Shown here: positions 1-10,079 of the stretch, piece by piece | Layout of the letters: the number at the start of each line of letters is the position of its first letter | Numbering within the stretch: position 1 is the stretch's first letter | Origin: Saccoglossus kowalevskii | Lineage: Eukaryota > Hemichordata > Enteropneusta > Harrimaniidae | Assembly: GCF_000003605.2 (NCBI RefSeq) | Contig: NW_003148770.1 | Span: 288,191-311,532 of the forward strand | DNA length: 23,342 nucleotides | Direction: 5' to 3' | Made by a program: the position numbers and the translations under genes | The notes under the pieces: model-generated | What the model was told of the DNA's origin: nothing | Databases searched by the model: none | Seen by the model: only the letters and a program-made list of their open reading frames with translations

Positions 1-335
1 CGTACTCATGGTCCTTCGCTCATATTTATAATATAATCGTGGTCCTTCGCCCATATTCATAATATAAACGTGGTCCTTCGCTCATATGTATAATATAAAC
101 GTGGTCCTTCGCTCATATTTATAACGTACTCATGGTCCGTCGCTCATATGTATAATATAAACGTGGTCCTTCGCTCATATTTGTCACGTAATCACGGTCC
201 TTTGCTCATATTTATAATATAATCGTGGTCCGTCGCTCATATTAGCCACGTAATCTCGGTCATTCGCTCATATTTACAATAAAAACGAGGTCCTTCGCTC
301 ATATTTATAATATAATTGTGGTCCTTCACTTTTAT
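1..335. repeat. 31-bp tandem repeat array (open on the left)
   Basis: About ten head-to-tail units of 31 bp, each built around GGTCCTTCGCTCATAT followed by an AT-rich TTATAATATAAT stretch. Two unit variants occur: one starts CGTGG, the other has a CGTACTCATGG or CACGTAATCNCGG junction. Copies differ by a few substitutions, and the last unit decays at about 330. The array begins at base 1, so its full length is unknown. It looks like a minisatellite or satellite, with no coding potential. Confidence 0.93.
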
Positions 336-462
336 ATTCATCATGTAATGTATTTATCAAGGTATTTTTGTAAATTTAATCGCTACTGCATAATTTGTGA
401 ACAAATGCAACGTATAACAACGTAATTCGTATCAGCGTTTTATCGTCATTACACCCGTTTAA

Positions 463-509
463 GTCCTTCGGTCTTTCGGTTAGGTCCTTCGGTCCTTTGC
501 GGTCCTTCG
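463..509. repeat. Short GGTCCTTCG repeat cluster
   Basis: Four to five closely packed copies of GTCCTTCGG-like words, with shorter spacers than the 31-bp array. The word is the core of that upstream array, so this is probably a degenerate outlier of the same satellite family. Confidence 0.7.
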
Positions 510-1270
510 TTTTAGTGAGTACCGTTTTCGGTATTAGAAGTTTCTTTTACAGTTGTTGACCGAGACGATAATAAATAGGATATTTAGGTCAGGACGAAGC
601 GTCCACAAAGGAACAACACCGCTATTTGACCTTTATGTAATAGAATAAGTCCGACAAATTCTGGGAAAAGTCAAATAATGAGAAATATTACTATAAATTT
701 GCTCATTATGTATTCATAAATATCGTAGACTAAGGTAGGAAAAATAAAAATGCTGTAACTCATCCACAAAGTGACAGATTTGAACAGAAACGACGACGAT
801 CTAAAGGTCAAAACTCACAGCTCCCATATTCACTACGTTCAATTACCCACCATAGACTCTGGTCAGTCAAAATGACTATTTTAAACTGTATACATGAATC
901 TGTAATTCAGCCAACTACCATGACCTCATAGATTTCCTTTCACGTCACGCAACATGTGACCGAGGCAAAGAGGCCTGTGCCATCTTGCCCCACGATCACT
1001 TATGTTTTTCTCTGCACCAAGTGTGCATCGTAGCAAAAACAGATTCAATCTCAAGTCTTTTGACCGAGTGTTCTGAAGAAACTGTGAATTGTTGATAGCA
1101 GTAGATGTAGTGGCTGGTAGGATATGTTTTACTTATTTTGGCGCCCATGTCTTTTTTTGTGTACACTGCTAAAAAAACTCATTCGGCCATTGTCAGGTCT
1201 CTTTGTGTCAGCTTTTAACTCTAATTCATTTCACTCATGCATACTGTGTTCACAAAACTAGTGTGGGTTT
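510..1270. other. Non-coding, nothing recognised
   Basis: AT-rich sequence without a convincing ORF, splice-consistent exon or RNA gene. No repeat shared with the rest of the window was noticed. Confidence 0.5.
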
Positions 1271-2149
1271 TAAAATAGACAAGAAGGAAGGGAGCTTCTC
1301 ACCTTCTAGCTTGTTCCCCCAGATTCGGTCGTGCGGCAATTGCCTCCACGAGCTCCTGGTTTGGTAACCCCCATAGCAAACGACATCTTCGCTTGGGATA
1401 TGTTCAGATTTCGGGGTTTTGCCACAAGATCATGTATGTCAACTGGAATTCGGAGGTCTGGGATGTGTTTTTTTTCAGGTCTGTGTGCGTGTTGACGAGA
1501 CTAATCACATTGATCGGTCAGGCATCCAATTTCATTGGTTTTGTACTCCCCTGCACTCTGCCAGCCAGGGACCGTATGTCGGATTCAGTGACAAGAATCC
1601 TGTCTCCATTATGGGTCACTGCCCTTTGAGAACCTGCAGACACTCTCAGAGGGACCGACCCGGCTATCAGAGGTTTCTCGGATATGCCCTTGCTCACTTT
1701 AAAGGGGGGTTAGGCGATATTTGATTTGGCGGGTGCAACCTCGGGCGGTCGTTTTGAGTCTGTTCACGCCATAGGGATGATGTGGGGAACATCAATCCTA
1801 GTGATTCAATGTACTACCCCCACCCTCGATCCTGAAGCAGTCACTCTTGGTATTGCTGTCGCTTCCAGGATTCAGATGGTGGGATGCATGACTCTCCTGG
1901 TATGGCTGAGTGCTGGATGTAGTGGGAACGCACAGACGGTGTTGATGGACAGACCTTGATCGACTGCAGATTATAGGCCCAAGTCTCCAGGGTGGCGCAA
2001 TCTCAGGCTTAGCCCTTTCTACTGGACCAAGCTCTTACCAATCAATGTTGGGGGCGCTGCCAGCGGACCCTGCAAAGCAGAAGCAAGCCGGCAGGAGGTA
2101 GACAGTATGCATACAAAGGGCGCTATACACAGGATAGAAGACACTGTGA

Positions 2150-2570
2150 TAAGTTCGGGCTACTACTCGCAAGTGTTAGTGGCTGGCGTCCAGTTCTGGA
2201 CTTAAGCAGATTAAATCAGTATGCGCTTCCTGGAAACACTGAGCACAGTTTTACTCACCATGATCTGTTTTGACTGGTTAGCCTTGCTAGACTTGAGCGA
2301 TGCTTACCTGCACATACCGATGCACCCAGCGAGTCAGCGACTCCTTCAATTCGCCCCTTTGGGCCAAGTATTCAAGTTCAGGGTGCTCCCCTTCCGGTTA
2401 TGTACAGCTCGATATATGTTCACCAGAGTGTGAAAACAGGTGGCGCTGGCCAAGCAAGTAAGGCTAACACAGGATTTACTAGTAAATCGAGAAAAGTCCC
2501 ATCCACACTCAACACAGCGTTTGGGTTTCTGGGCATGCAGTTTGACACGGAGGCAGGCTTGATATGACCA
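2150..2570 (+). pseudogene. Reverse transcriptase fragment, catalytic box deleted
   Basis: Translation gives GWRPVLDLSRLNQY in one frame, then LLDLSDAYLHIPMHP, then FKFRVLPFRLCTA, matching the order of reverse-transcriptase motifs in DIRS/Ngaro elements (LDL.DAY.HIPIHP, then LPFGLSTAP). The frame stops just after the phrase ending MFTRV. Downstream, LLVNREKS and FLGMQFDTEAGLI correspond to the motifs that normally follow the YxDD active site. The sequence passes almost directly from KQVALAKQV to LTQDLLVNREKS, so the segment that should carry YxDD is missing. At least two frame changes occur between about 2190 and 2530. It cannot encode an active enzyme. Confidence 0.75.
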
Positions 2571-2689
2571 TCACAGGCTCGTTGTCTAGCACTAAGTGGC
2601 CTAGCCGAACATCTAGTCAACGTTCCCTCTGTGTCTCTGTGAGAGCTGATGCATATCATCGGAATGATGACCTCAGTTCGCAGAGTACT

Positions 2690-3300
2690 TCCCCAAGCTG
2701 TGTTACACAGTCGCCCAGTACAGCACACTTTGTTGCAGCACCAGGCTCACCTATGGGAACTGGAGAGGTGAGTGACTCTCTCAGACCAAGCAAAGGATTA
2801 TTTGCCCTGATGGACGGCAATTGCCAACCTCAGGCAGGGGGTCCCCCTTACCAAGGCTATGACTCTCACCTTTTGGACGAACAAGCCCAAGGAATATGGC
2901 CCCTGGGTTGGGTTCAGAGCCGCCATATCAATTAGCTCGAACTGAAAGGAGTACACTTAGCACTGATACACTTTCTACCAATAGTTCGCAGGGTCAACAC
3001 AGTGATGGTCTCCTATATCAACAAGGAGGTGGGACCAGAACCCCATCGCTGTCAGTTCTGGTGGAGCAAATTCTTCTTTGGTACCTGGAATACATTGTGG
3101 AACTAGCTGCAGACCACGTTCCAGGGGTACAAAACATTCAAGCGAACGCCCTCTCGCGGAGACTCTCTTTCCAAAACACTGAGTGGCAGATAACCCAAGG
3201 GGTAGCCTCCAGACTGTTTCGGCAGTGGGACGGTCCAACATTGTCGGCCCAAAGGATCAAGAGGAGTTGCTTCTTTGCCTGGTTCGAGCGTTGAGTTACT
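2690..3300 (+). pseudogene. RNase H domain fragment of the retrotransposon
   Basis: One frame reads LTFWTNKPKEYGPWVGF at the place where these elements have the TDAS..GWGA core, followed by SLELKGVHLALIHFLPIV and VMVSYINKE. After a frame change, GGTRTPSLSVLVEQILLW, ADHVPGVQNIQANALSRR and NTEWQI follow, matching the standard YIN..GGTRS..L and HVPG..N..AD.LSR order of the DIRS-type RNase H. The first catalytic aspartate position appears replaced, since TDAS reads TNKP, and an in-frame stop follows the words AAISIS. The region then shows the LF..WDGPT stretch and loses similarity near 3300. It is dead DNA by any reading. Confidence 0.7.
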
Positions 3301-3880
3301 AAAAATCATACTAGAGCGTCGAGGCATGGCATCAATCACATGTTTATGTATTATGGCCAGGGTAAACAGGACAAACCAGCCTCCCCGACTTCCATTTCCA
3401 GGTAGATCACTGTGACCATGTTTGAGGTTTACAACCATCTGGTATTCTCGACACAGGGTCTACAGAGACACCAAGTGTGAGTGCATGAGGTTCGTATGAT
3501 CGTCAAATCATTAGCTCTTGTATCAGGTGCCCCCTCGAGCATATACTGAGAGCAGGCTTCTGGAAAACATCTTTACCAGTTATTACCTAAGAGACACCCA
3601 AACCGTTGAGAAGGCTAATTTTAGGGTTGGGCCTGTCGTAGTTGGTCAGACTTTGGTTACTGACCAGGCCCAGATGACTGCAGGGATCCCTGAACATAGG
3701 CGATAAAGTAGCCTCTGCGACATATTTGTGTGGAGAAGTTTCTCCCATCAGCGCTCCTTGGACGTGTCTAGGTCTTGCCTTCAGGTCTGCAGCTTTGACA
3801 TAAAACATTGTGGGAAACTGGGTGGAAAAATGCAGCACCGTTTTTTTTGGGACGATTAGCAAACAACCTAAACACACTCT

Positions 3881-5223
3881 GCATGCACGGTTACTAGAAT
3901 AATTTCGAAGTGATCATGCTACATTTTGTTCTTTAGCTTACCGTGCAATGTTTCCCAGCGTCTGATTGGGCACCTTTACATCATGTGCTTCCAATCAAAC
4001 TTAGCCATTTGTTTAACATAAAATACGCGTTTACCCAGATTAATCAGTCGGCAACAAACCATGTGATTCAGATGATGTGTTAAGTTAGGTGACTGCGAGT
4101 GTTAAAACAATAATCTTAGTGAAAATACAGATTCACAAAATATGTTGGTTGCTTCATCGTTGATTCTGAACAACCTCAATTTGCTAAAATCAAAATAGCT
4201 ATTTGGTAAGGTGCACTAAGATATCAATGTTGTTTGATTTTTCTGGTTGTCCAGAATCCAAGCGTCCATGTCATATTAGTTTTCTATGAAAATCGTAAAA
4301 AAAAACGTGAACTCACAGTCGACTAGCAATTGTGAAGAAAAATGCTAACATAAACAATAAAAAGATATCATTTATATTTTGCATATTCTTTTATTGTATA
4401 TCTTTTGACAGCAAAAATAACAGTGTGTATTCTATTAGGGTTTTAATTCAATTTACTCATTAATTGCGTCTGTTTATTCATGTGACCTCCATAATCACGG
4501 AGTTATACCGTATTTACACGTGTGTCACAGAGCCAGATTGACTAACTTTGTAACAATTGTTATCAGTGGTTTTAATTGGTTCTGTGTTCATACGTGTATA
4601 AGACTAAACTGAGCCGGCTTTGTTATCGGGCTCCATGTTTCTTTAAAATACTTGCAATGAATGAACTCCAGAGCGAGGCTGACATTGATAGCGTTTTTTA
4701 AAGGCGGCGATATTGTTCACATGTTCTACAGCCGTTTCTATAAGAACAGGATGTCAGTCGAGACTTGCAATTTTAGAACAGCTTAAACTAAATCATAGTG
4801 GCGCCGGCTGATCTTGTTCACACGTGTTTCAATGCCGGTTTTACTATGCTTGCCTCCTACCCGTCTTTTTGGCACACGAGTAATAGTCTACACAGAAACA
4901 ATTTTGTTTATGTCTTAAACATTATTGTTCTGCTTACAGGCGTCAGAATTTCTCGAACAGAAAGACTATCATACTAACCTAGAGCAAGCTGGAGATAACA
5001 ATAGGAGTTTTATCCGGAAGCCTTAAATCCGTGGATTGAAATTATTATTGTATTAATTGGGAAGAAAAATGAATTGTTTACGAAAGGTTTGTGTTTCATC
5101 ACAGATTTGATCTAACATGTCAGTTGTAGATGTATTCAATTGATAACTCACATGTATAACTTCTCGAAAACTCAAGGAGGTTGGAACCGCCAGATATTCC
5201 GACTAGGAACATTGAGCAATGCA
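3881..5223. other. Non-coding, nothing recognised
   Basis: AT-rich intergenic sequence with no exon-like reading frame. It was searched for the missing first exon of the downstream transporter, in particular a GGWGW-like motif of transmembrane helix 1, without success. A few ACACGTGT-like words recur at about 4515, 4590 and 4820 without forming a repeat unit. Confidence 0.45.
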
Positions 5224-5575
5224 TAAAAAAAAAATGGCAGCCATCTGTATTTTTTAAGAGTATAGTATCTTGGACATGTTTTGTTATTTTCATTAAAATA
5301 TGGTACATACATTATTGTACATACATATGTATATTATATATATGTTGACAATTTGTCATCCAATCGGATGGGTGACCAGCGACCTCCAAGACTAATGGAT
5401 CATTTTTATTCATATTTTGCACATACATGTCCATGTCAGTATGTTTCATCAAAAGATCAATAATGGCCGACTTGCAGCCATCTTGTTGTTCTTGAAACGC
5501 GGTATCTTAGACTTGCTTTGTCGGTTTTCATTTAAATTTGGTACGTGGGTTATACATGTTGCGATACATGTTCAT
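5224..5575. repeat. Two degenerate copies of a repeat unit (period about 240 bp)
   Basis: The stretch at about 5230-5330 (ATGGCAGCCATCTGTATTT, then GTATCTTGGACATGTTTTG, then CATTAAAATATGGTACATAC) is matched in order at about 5463-5575 by ATGGCCGACTTGCAGCCATC, GGTATCTTAGACTTGCTTTG and CATTTAAATTTGGTACGTGG. The copies are direct and clearly diverged. They lie immediately upstream of the first recognised transporter exon, so they may be transposon remains in an intron or promoter region. Confidence 0.6.
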
Positions 5576-5686
5576 GGTGATTCGTTTCGCGAATCATTGA
5601 AATTTCTCTTTTTCATTCATTATTTTTTCTTCGTGAAATTATACATGTCCGATTACATGTCACAAAATGGTCTACTGCTGGTACAG

Positions 5687-7427
5687 TTCCAGTAGTCACA
5701 TTTGTTTTTCAAATGTTCTTGTATTACACACCAGGCCCACTATCTACCATCTGTGTGAAGAGATTTGGGTATAGAACAACAGTTATGACAGGGACATTGA
5801 TATCATCCATCGGATTCTTCTGCAGTTCGTTTGCACCAAGTGTTAATGCCCTATACATAACATATGGAATATTCATAGGTGAGTACTTTTCCACTTAAAA
5901 TGTTGCTTTTAAAATGTTTTTGATGGCCGATATGGTCACTGATGCACACTATTTTTAATAATACTGGGATGGTTTTAGAGATTAATGATCAAAGATCAGT
6001 GATTAAATGACCTTGTTCTGCAATAATGTAAGTACAATGAATATACTGACTGATGGTGGTGATGATCAAATCTACTAACATGCTTCCATCTACATGTTGT
6101 TGGGAAAACAGTGATTCACAAATTTAAAAAGAGTAAAACGAGTAGAAATTATAACGTTGACATTTCTTCCCCCCCATAGGACTGGGATATAGCTTGATTC
6201 TGAGCCCTTGTCTTGGAATTATACCTCTACATATTAAGAAGAGATACACACTAGCAAATTCACTAGCGGTATTGGGATCTGGAACTGGTCCATTTTTACT
6301 TACATCCATAATTCTACCCATAAAACTACTGATTGACACGTACGGTTGGAGAGGCACGTTTATTGTGATGTCAGCAATAAACGCCCATATGTTTATATCA
6401 GCGTCTTTGTTTACACCTCCAGACACGACCAGGCAGATGAACCCTGATCACGTCCCAAATTCCACTGATGATCAAGATTCTACAAAGCCCCATCTTAATG
6501 ACCGGTGTGCTACATTTGGAAGAATAATTCATGCATTTGATGTGAAATTAATTTACAGGCATCCCCTATTTGCTCTTGAAATTGTCTGCGCCTTTGTTGG
6601 TATCGGATTAGGCTCTGTTGCCGTGCCTTCATTTATCGTGCTTTATGCGAACGATCTCCAACTCTCGACTCCTAGAATAATTTCACTACTTATTTCTATA
6701 TTTGCAATAGGTGGCATAATCGGAAGGCTCTCCCCACCTTTATTGTTACTTATCAAATGCATTAATAGTGGCCGCCTGTTTGGTGTTAGTTTACTCTTCG
6801 CTGGCATTTCTACAATATACTCAGTCCCCACTTGACAATGTACTATGTTACATATGCCGTGTATTCTGCATTGTACGGTTTCTTCGTTGGGATTGTGCTT
6901 GGCCTTTATCCCCATGTTACGAAAGATTATGTTGGCGGACCAAACCTTACTGACGCCGTTGCTCTGGCATCAACGTTTAACGGACTGGGCGCAATGATTG
7001 GACCAACCATTGCTGGTAATATATATTTATTACTTTTAAACCTGACAAGTTTCTTAAAGTGTTTACAAAAGAGATCTGTAACCTATAACATGTAATTTTG
7101 TTTCAATTTCTTAGTCTGGTTATATCAAAGATTATAAATTAGATCTCTAAACCATCGCATATTATCATAAATAATATTGCCCTTATCCTGATTGCAGTAA
7201 TATTTTATTTTATTTCAGGATGGTTATACGATGTAACCAAAGACTACACTGCGTCATTTTATTTTTGTGGTGTCTGTTCTACATTTGCTGGGATCCTTAT
7301 GTTAACAGTAGAACCAATCATCTTGCGAATCCAACGCAAAAAAGAAAGGGATAATTCCGTAAACAACGAATTCCTATATAACGGTAGACCAGATATGTGT
7401 GATTCAACAACACAGACAGGCAGCTGA
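5687..7427 (+). CDS. SLC16-like major-facilitator transporter, 5' incomplete, frameshifted
   Basis: Three exons can be joined: 5687-5878, 6180-7015 and 7219-7427 (TGA). The introns have GT..AG ends and both junctions are phase 1, with Gly codons split as G|GA. The roughly 411 visible residues resemble SLC16 (monocarboxylate transporter family) proteins, proton-linked or facilitative plasma-membrane carriers of small carboxylates and related solutes. Diagnostic stretches are YYTPGPLSTICVKRFGYR (end of helix 2 to helix 3), HIKKRYTLANSLAVLGSG (helix 4/5 signature, normally YF.KRR.LA.G.A.SGS.G), DTYGWRGTF before helix 6, and GLGAMIGPTIAGWLYD in helix 11. Helices 2-12 are recognisable, with a short central loop. 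Helix 1 and its exon are missing; the family is usually longer by at least 50-70 residues. Near 6825-6836 one base is lacking, shifting the frame in helix 9/10. The exon 1 acceptor is uncertain (5687 or 5693). Substrate cannot be told. It is either a pseudogene or a real gene with an assembly error. Confidence 0.8.
6822..6838 (+). other. Frameshift inside the transporter exon
   Basis: The frame carrying GRLFGVSLLFAGISTIYS ends at a TGA at about 6834-6836, while the continuing protein (MYYVTYAVYSALYGFFVG, then VTKDYVGGPNLTDAVALAS) lies in another frame. The change needs one extra base, or two fewer, around GTCCCCACTTGACAATG. Both sides clearly belong to one helix 9-10 hairpin. The only GT..AG pair nearby (6783-6824, 42 bp) is a multiple of three and would not repair it. 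Confidence 0.8.
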
Positions 7428-7463
7428 ACTTTAGTTTTTGGGAAAACTAACTGATGTAAATTA

Positions 7464-7509
7464 CGGATTGGTGCAATTGCTGCATTATTATTTCAATTGC
7501 ACCAATCCG
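7464..7509. repeat. Perfect 16-bp inverted repeat with 14-nt loop
   Basis: Arms CGGATTGGTGCAATTG (7464-7479) and CAATTGCACCAATCCG (7494-7509) are exact reverse complements. They begin 37 bases after the transporter stop codon, so they fall in its presumed 3' UTR, where the RNA would form a strong hairpin. It could be a structural RNA element or the remnant of a small inverted-repeat transposon. Confidence 0.9.
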
Positions 7510-7751
7510 ATGTGAAGTTGGATATTTTCGGTTGAGGTAATTTATTTTAACAATCCGGTAGGAAACTATATCTAACGAAAGGAATGATGACACAGATGAT
7601 GATTAAGCTGATAGACGATGATTGTGTGAGCGCTATCCAGGGTTTGCATCTTGGAAAATATGTTCAACTAACATGTAACCAAACAATACTTTTATGCAAT
7701 GATACGAGAAAAAACAAACTTTACCTTGAATTTTGAGGACAACGTTTTGAA

Positions 7752-7757
7752 AATAAA
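7752..7757 (+). terminator. Candidate polyadenylation signal AATAAA
   Basis: The first AATAAA noticed downstream of the transporter stop, about 325 bases after it, followed within 30 bases by a GT-rich stretch (AGTTGTGGTTGAG). This fits an animal 3' end, but the hexamer is common in AT-rich DNA. Confidence 0.35.
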
Positions 7758-7759
7758 AG

Positions 7760-9374
7760 TTGTGGTTGAGCGATATGTACTTGTAATCTTTAATTATCTA
7801 ATTATCTATCCATTATCTAACTTGGCAGTCTGTTTTTTTATAACCATGTTCATTCAGGAATTGAATGATTTATAAATGTGTTTGTCGATTGCATATGTAG
7901 CGTACATTACAATAATTATGTAACGTACATTTCAAAAAGTAGGGTAAATTATACATTTTGATCTTAGGAAAAATGAATGATATACGACTAAATATACATG
8001 TCGACCTTGCAAATTAACGTGATTATTATTCTTGGTACATGCATGGAAACGCAATTAAGCTTAATGTAAACTTTGAAAATGACCAATACCTTTTTCATGC
8101 TTGTTTTTGGACGTACACCTATTCTGAACTGTCAGTGTGTAACAAATTGTGTGCGATATGATAGGCGCTCTAGGGTCCCCGGGGCCTCCCCAATCACCGG
8201 AATGTCTTTGGTGTGCCTCGATATCATAGCAAGTACGTCTATTGCTTTGTTTTTTTTTCAAATGTGTTACATTTGTTCAATCATTGCGGCTGGGTGGACA
8301 TGACGGAAGAATGCGTTTATAGTATAGTATAGCATAGCATATTTGTCGTATTCGCTTTGTACTAAATAAAACATAAATAAATACATACTATCATAGTGAT
8401 CTATCCATGATCAGAAAATAACGAGTCTATAATAAGTTGAACTTAGAATAAAAGGTTGTGGAATCAATTGATAGTTGAGTGTAAAATTTTTAGACGTTCG
8501 TTCTAAAATGATCACAATCGATGATCTTTAATGCAATATACATTATCTTGAGTACCGTACATTTCAGCTCATATAACGTCACAAAACGGTTTTGTAATAA
8601 CGTTTTATGCTAAGTGGATTGTGCGATTACTGCTCTCTTACAAACATGCCCTTACTATCACAGTAGCTTAAATTGAATAACTTTGAATATATCATACACC
8701 ATGTTTTACCTACAGAATTGTTTTACTACTCAAACCAAACTAGCGCCATTAAGACCGGTTTTAGTACATCAAGTATGTATTTCTGCATTTGTGACTTGTA
8801 AACAATGTATTTGTAGTGTAACGCACATTTCATCACCAAACAAATCAATCGGATTAGGGTAGTTCCTGAAGCTTGTTTTCTAACACGCATTTATTATATG
8901 CGATACAATGTTGTATGATCAACTTATGACTTGGGGATGTTCATAAGGTCATATTTATGGAGCATAACGTATTTTATCAGCTGGTCGTTTACTCTGGTTT
9001 ACTAATAGATAAAATATTCTACAAAATCATAGCAATTTGGTTAATAAATTAGAAGTTAATATACTCACGATTATATTAAATTTACATATTTACATATTTA
9101 CGTATTTGAGTACATAGTATAATTCTAGCAATGGACAGTAACGTTCATCGTATTTTAAGGGTTTTACATAATATATAGCTAACTGAATGAAAAATTAGGT
9201 CGATGAAACTTTGTTTTTCTATAGCCTACTTTGTAATCTTAATATAGGTTGCAACGAATTTGGGAATTGTCGTTTTGAATTTGGAAAAACTTTCCGAGAC
9301 ACCATTTGTACCTCCTTATTTCGTTTGGGCATCAGTAACAGTGCACAACTTCGTTTCGGGCGTCTCCGTTGTCA
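7760..9374. other. Non-coding, nothing recognised
   Basis: AT-rich intergenic DNA. A small GC-richer patch at 8160-8215 contains a CCCCGGGG-like run but no coding signal on either strand. No CAP-like exon is present, which matters because the duplicated block A starts just to the right. Confidence 0.45.
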
Positions 9375-9479
9375 CATAACGGTGAATGAGTGGGCAACCG
9401 ACAACCTTCTGAAGTTATCGCCCACTATGAGAACACCGTGAAACCAGAAGTAGTGTCATGAGTAAAAATAAAATTAAGT

Positions 9480-9850
9480 GCACTATAGGCGACAAATGTG
9501 AATGAGATACACAAAATAGCACTTTACATGAAACACGATTGAGTAACACTTCAGACCATGTTGCTACTAGATGTGAGCTTGAAATTTTCAACTAGATCAA
9601 TTGCGATGAGACCCGTTTGAAAAATAATGTGAAACATGTTGAGGCTAGAACAATTTAGAATAGATTGCGATGAGACACAAATCATAGCACTTTGCCACGA
9701 TATACAAATGAGAACCAACTTGGATCTCTGTGCGGATGTTTGAATGAGAACCAAATTAGAGCATTTTGCCACTGAGCGCGAAGGAGATCCAGTCAATACC
9801 ATTGTGTGACGAGTAACAAGTGAGAAGCAATTTGCACTAGAAGCAAATTT
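9480..9850. repeat. Degenerate internal repeats in copy A
   Basis: The words ATAGCACTTTGCCACGA, AGAGCATTTTGCCACTGAG, GAATGAGAACCAAAT and GATGAGACACAAATC recur in variants every 35-80 bases. It looks like an eroded minisatellite. A 104-residue minus-strand reading frame here only mirrors these repeats. Confidence 0.6.
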
Positions 9851-10079
9851 CAATCCTCTGAACAATCTGTGTATAATATATTAGGTCATCAATATCCACA
9901 TATAGATAAATAAAAAAATCAATTAACAATATAATAAAAGTAGTAAGTAATTACCAAAAACCATCGCGATGCACAACTTCTTACTTTGAACCATTATGAA
10001 AGATGGACCGTCTTCCTGCAATTAGAAATGTACAAGAGTGGTAAATTTGACGTCAGTATCGTTCTAATTTGTACATAAT

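Larger units (their letters stand above)
1270..3880 (+). mobile_element. Decayed DIRS/Ngaro-type retrotransposon
   Basis: This stretch is visibly richer in G and C than both flanks, and its middle encodes fragments of a retroelement polyprotein of the DIRS/Ngaro (tyrosine-recombinase retrotransposon) type. In order one can read a basic, gag-like tail (about 2040-2140), a reverse transcriptase (about 2150-2570), an RNase H (about 2690-3180) and the conserved EW..(x)..LF..W.GP stretch after it (about 3180-3300). All are broken by stops and frame changes. 1270-2040 and 3300-3880 share the base composition but gave no recognisable domain, and no tyrosine recombinase, LTR or inverted terminal repeat was found, so the ends are estimates from composition. 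Assignment to DIRS rather than Ngaro is inferred from domain style. Confidence 0.7.

Noticed and set aside
1-335. CRISPR-like regular repeat array
   Set aside because: Units are contiguous 31-bp tandem copies with no unique spacers, in a eukaryotic context.
1393-1959. Three overlapping + strand ORFs of 77-101 codons
   Set aside because: They overlap in different frames, match no family and lie in the GC-richer flank of the decayed retroelement, where long open frames arise by chance.
2420-3438. Minus-strand ORFs of 88-111 codons across the retroelement
   Set aside because: They are antisense shadows of the RT/RNase H region, which has recognisable motifs only on the + strand.
6783-6824. Short intron that might repair the transporter frameshift
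   Set aside because: 42 bp is a multiple of three, so removal would not restore frame, and it would delete part of a membrane helix.
6124-6915. Minus-strand ORFs over the transporter
   Set aside because: The + strand frame has clear SLC16 motifs and splice sites; the antisense frames are by-products.
9551-9865. 104-codon minus-strand ORF, with a related frame at 21223-21597
   Set aside because: Similarity between the two frames is explained by the duplicated block and its internal short repeats. There are no domain features and the frame is not fully preserved between copies.
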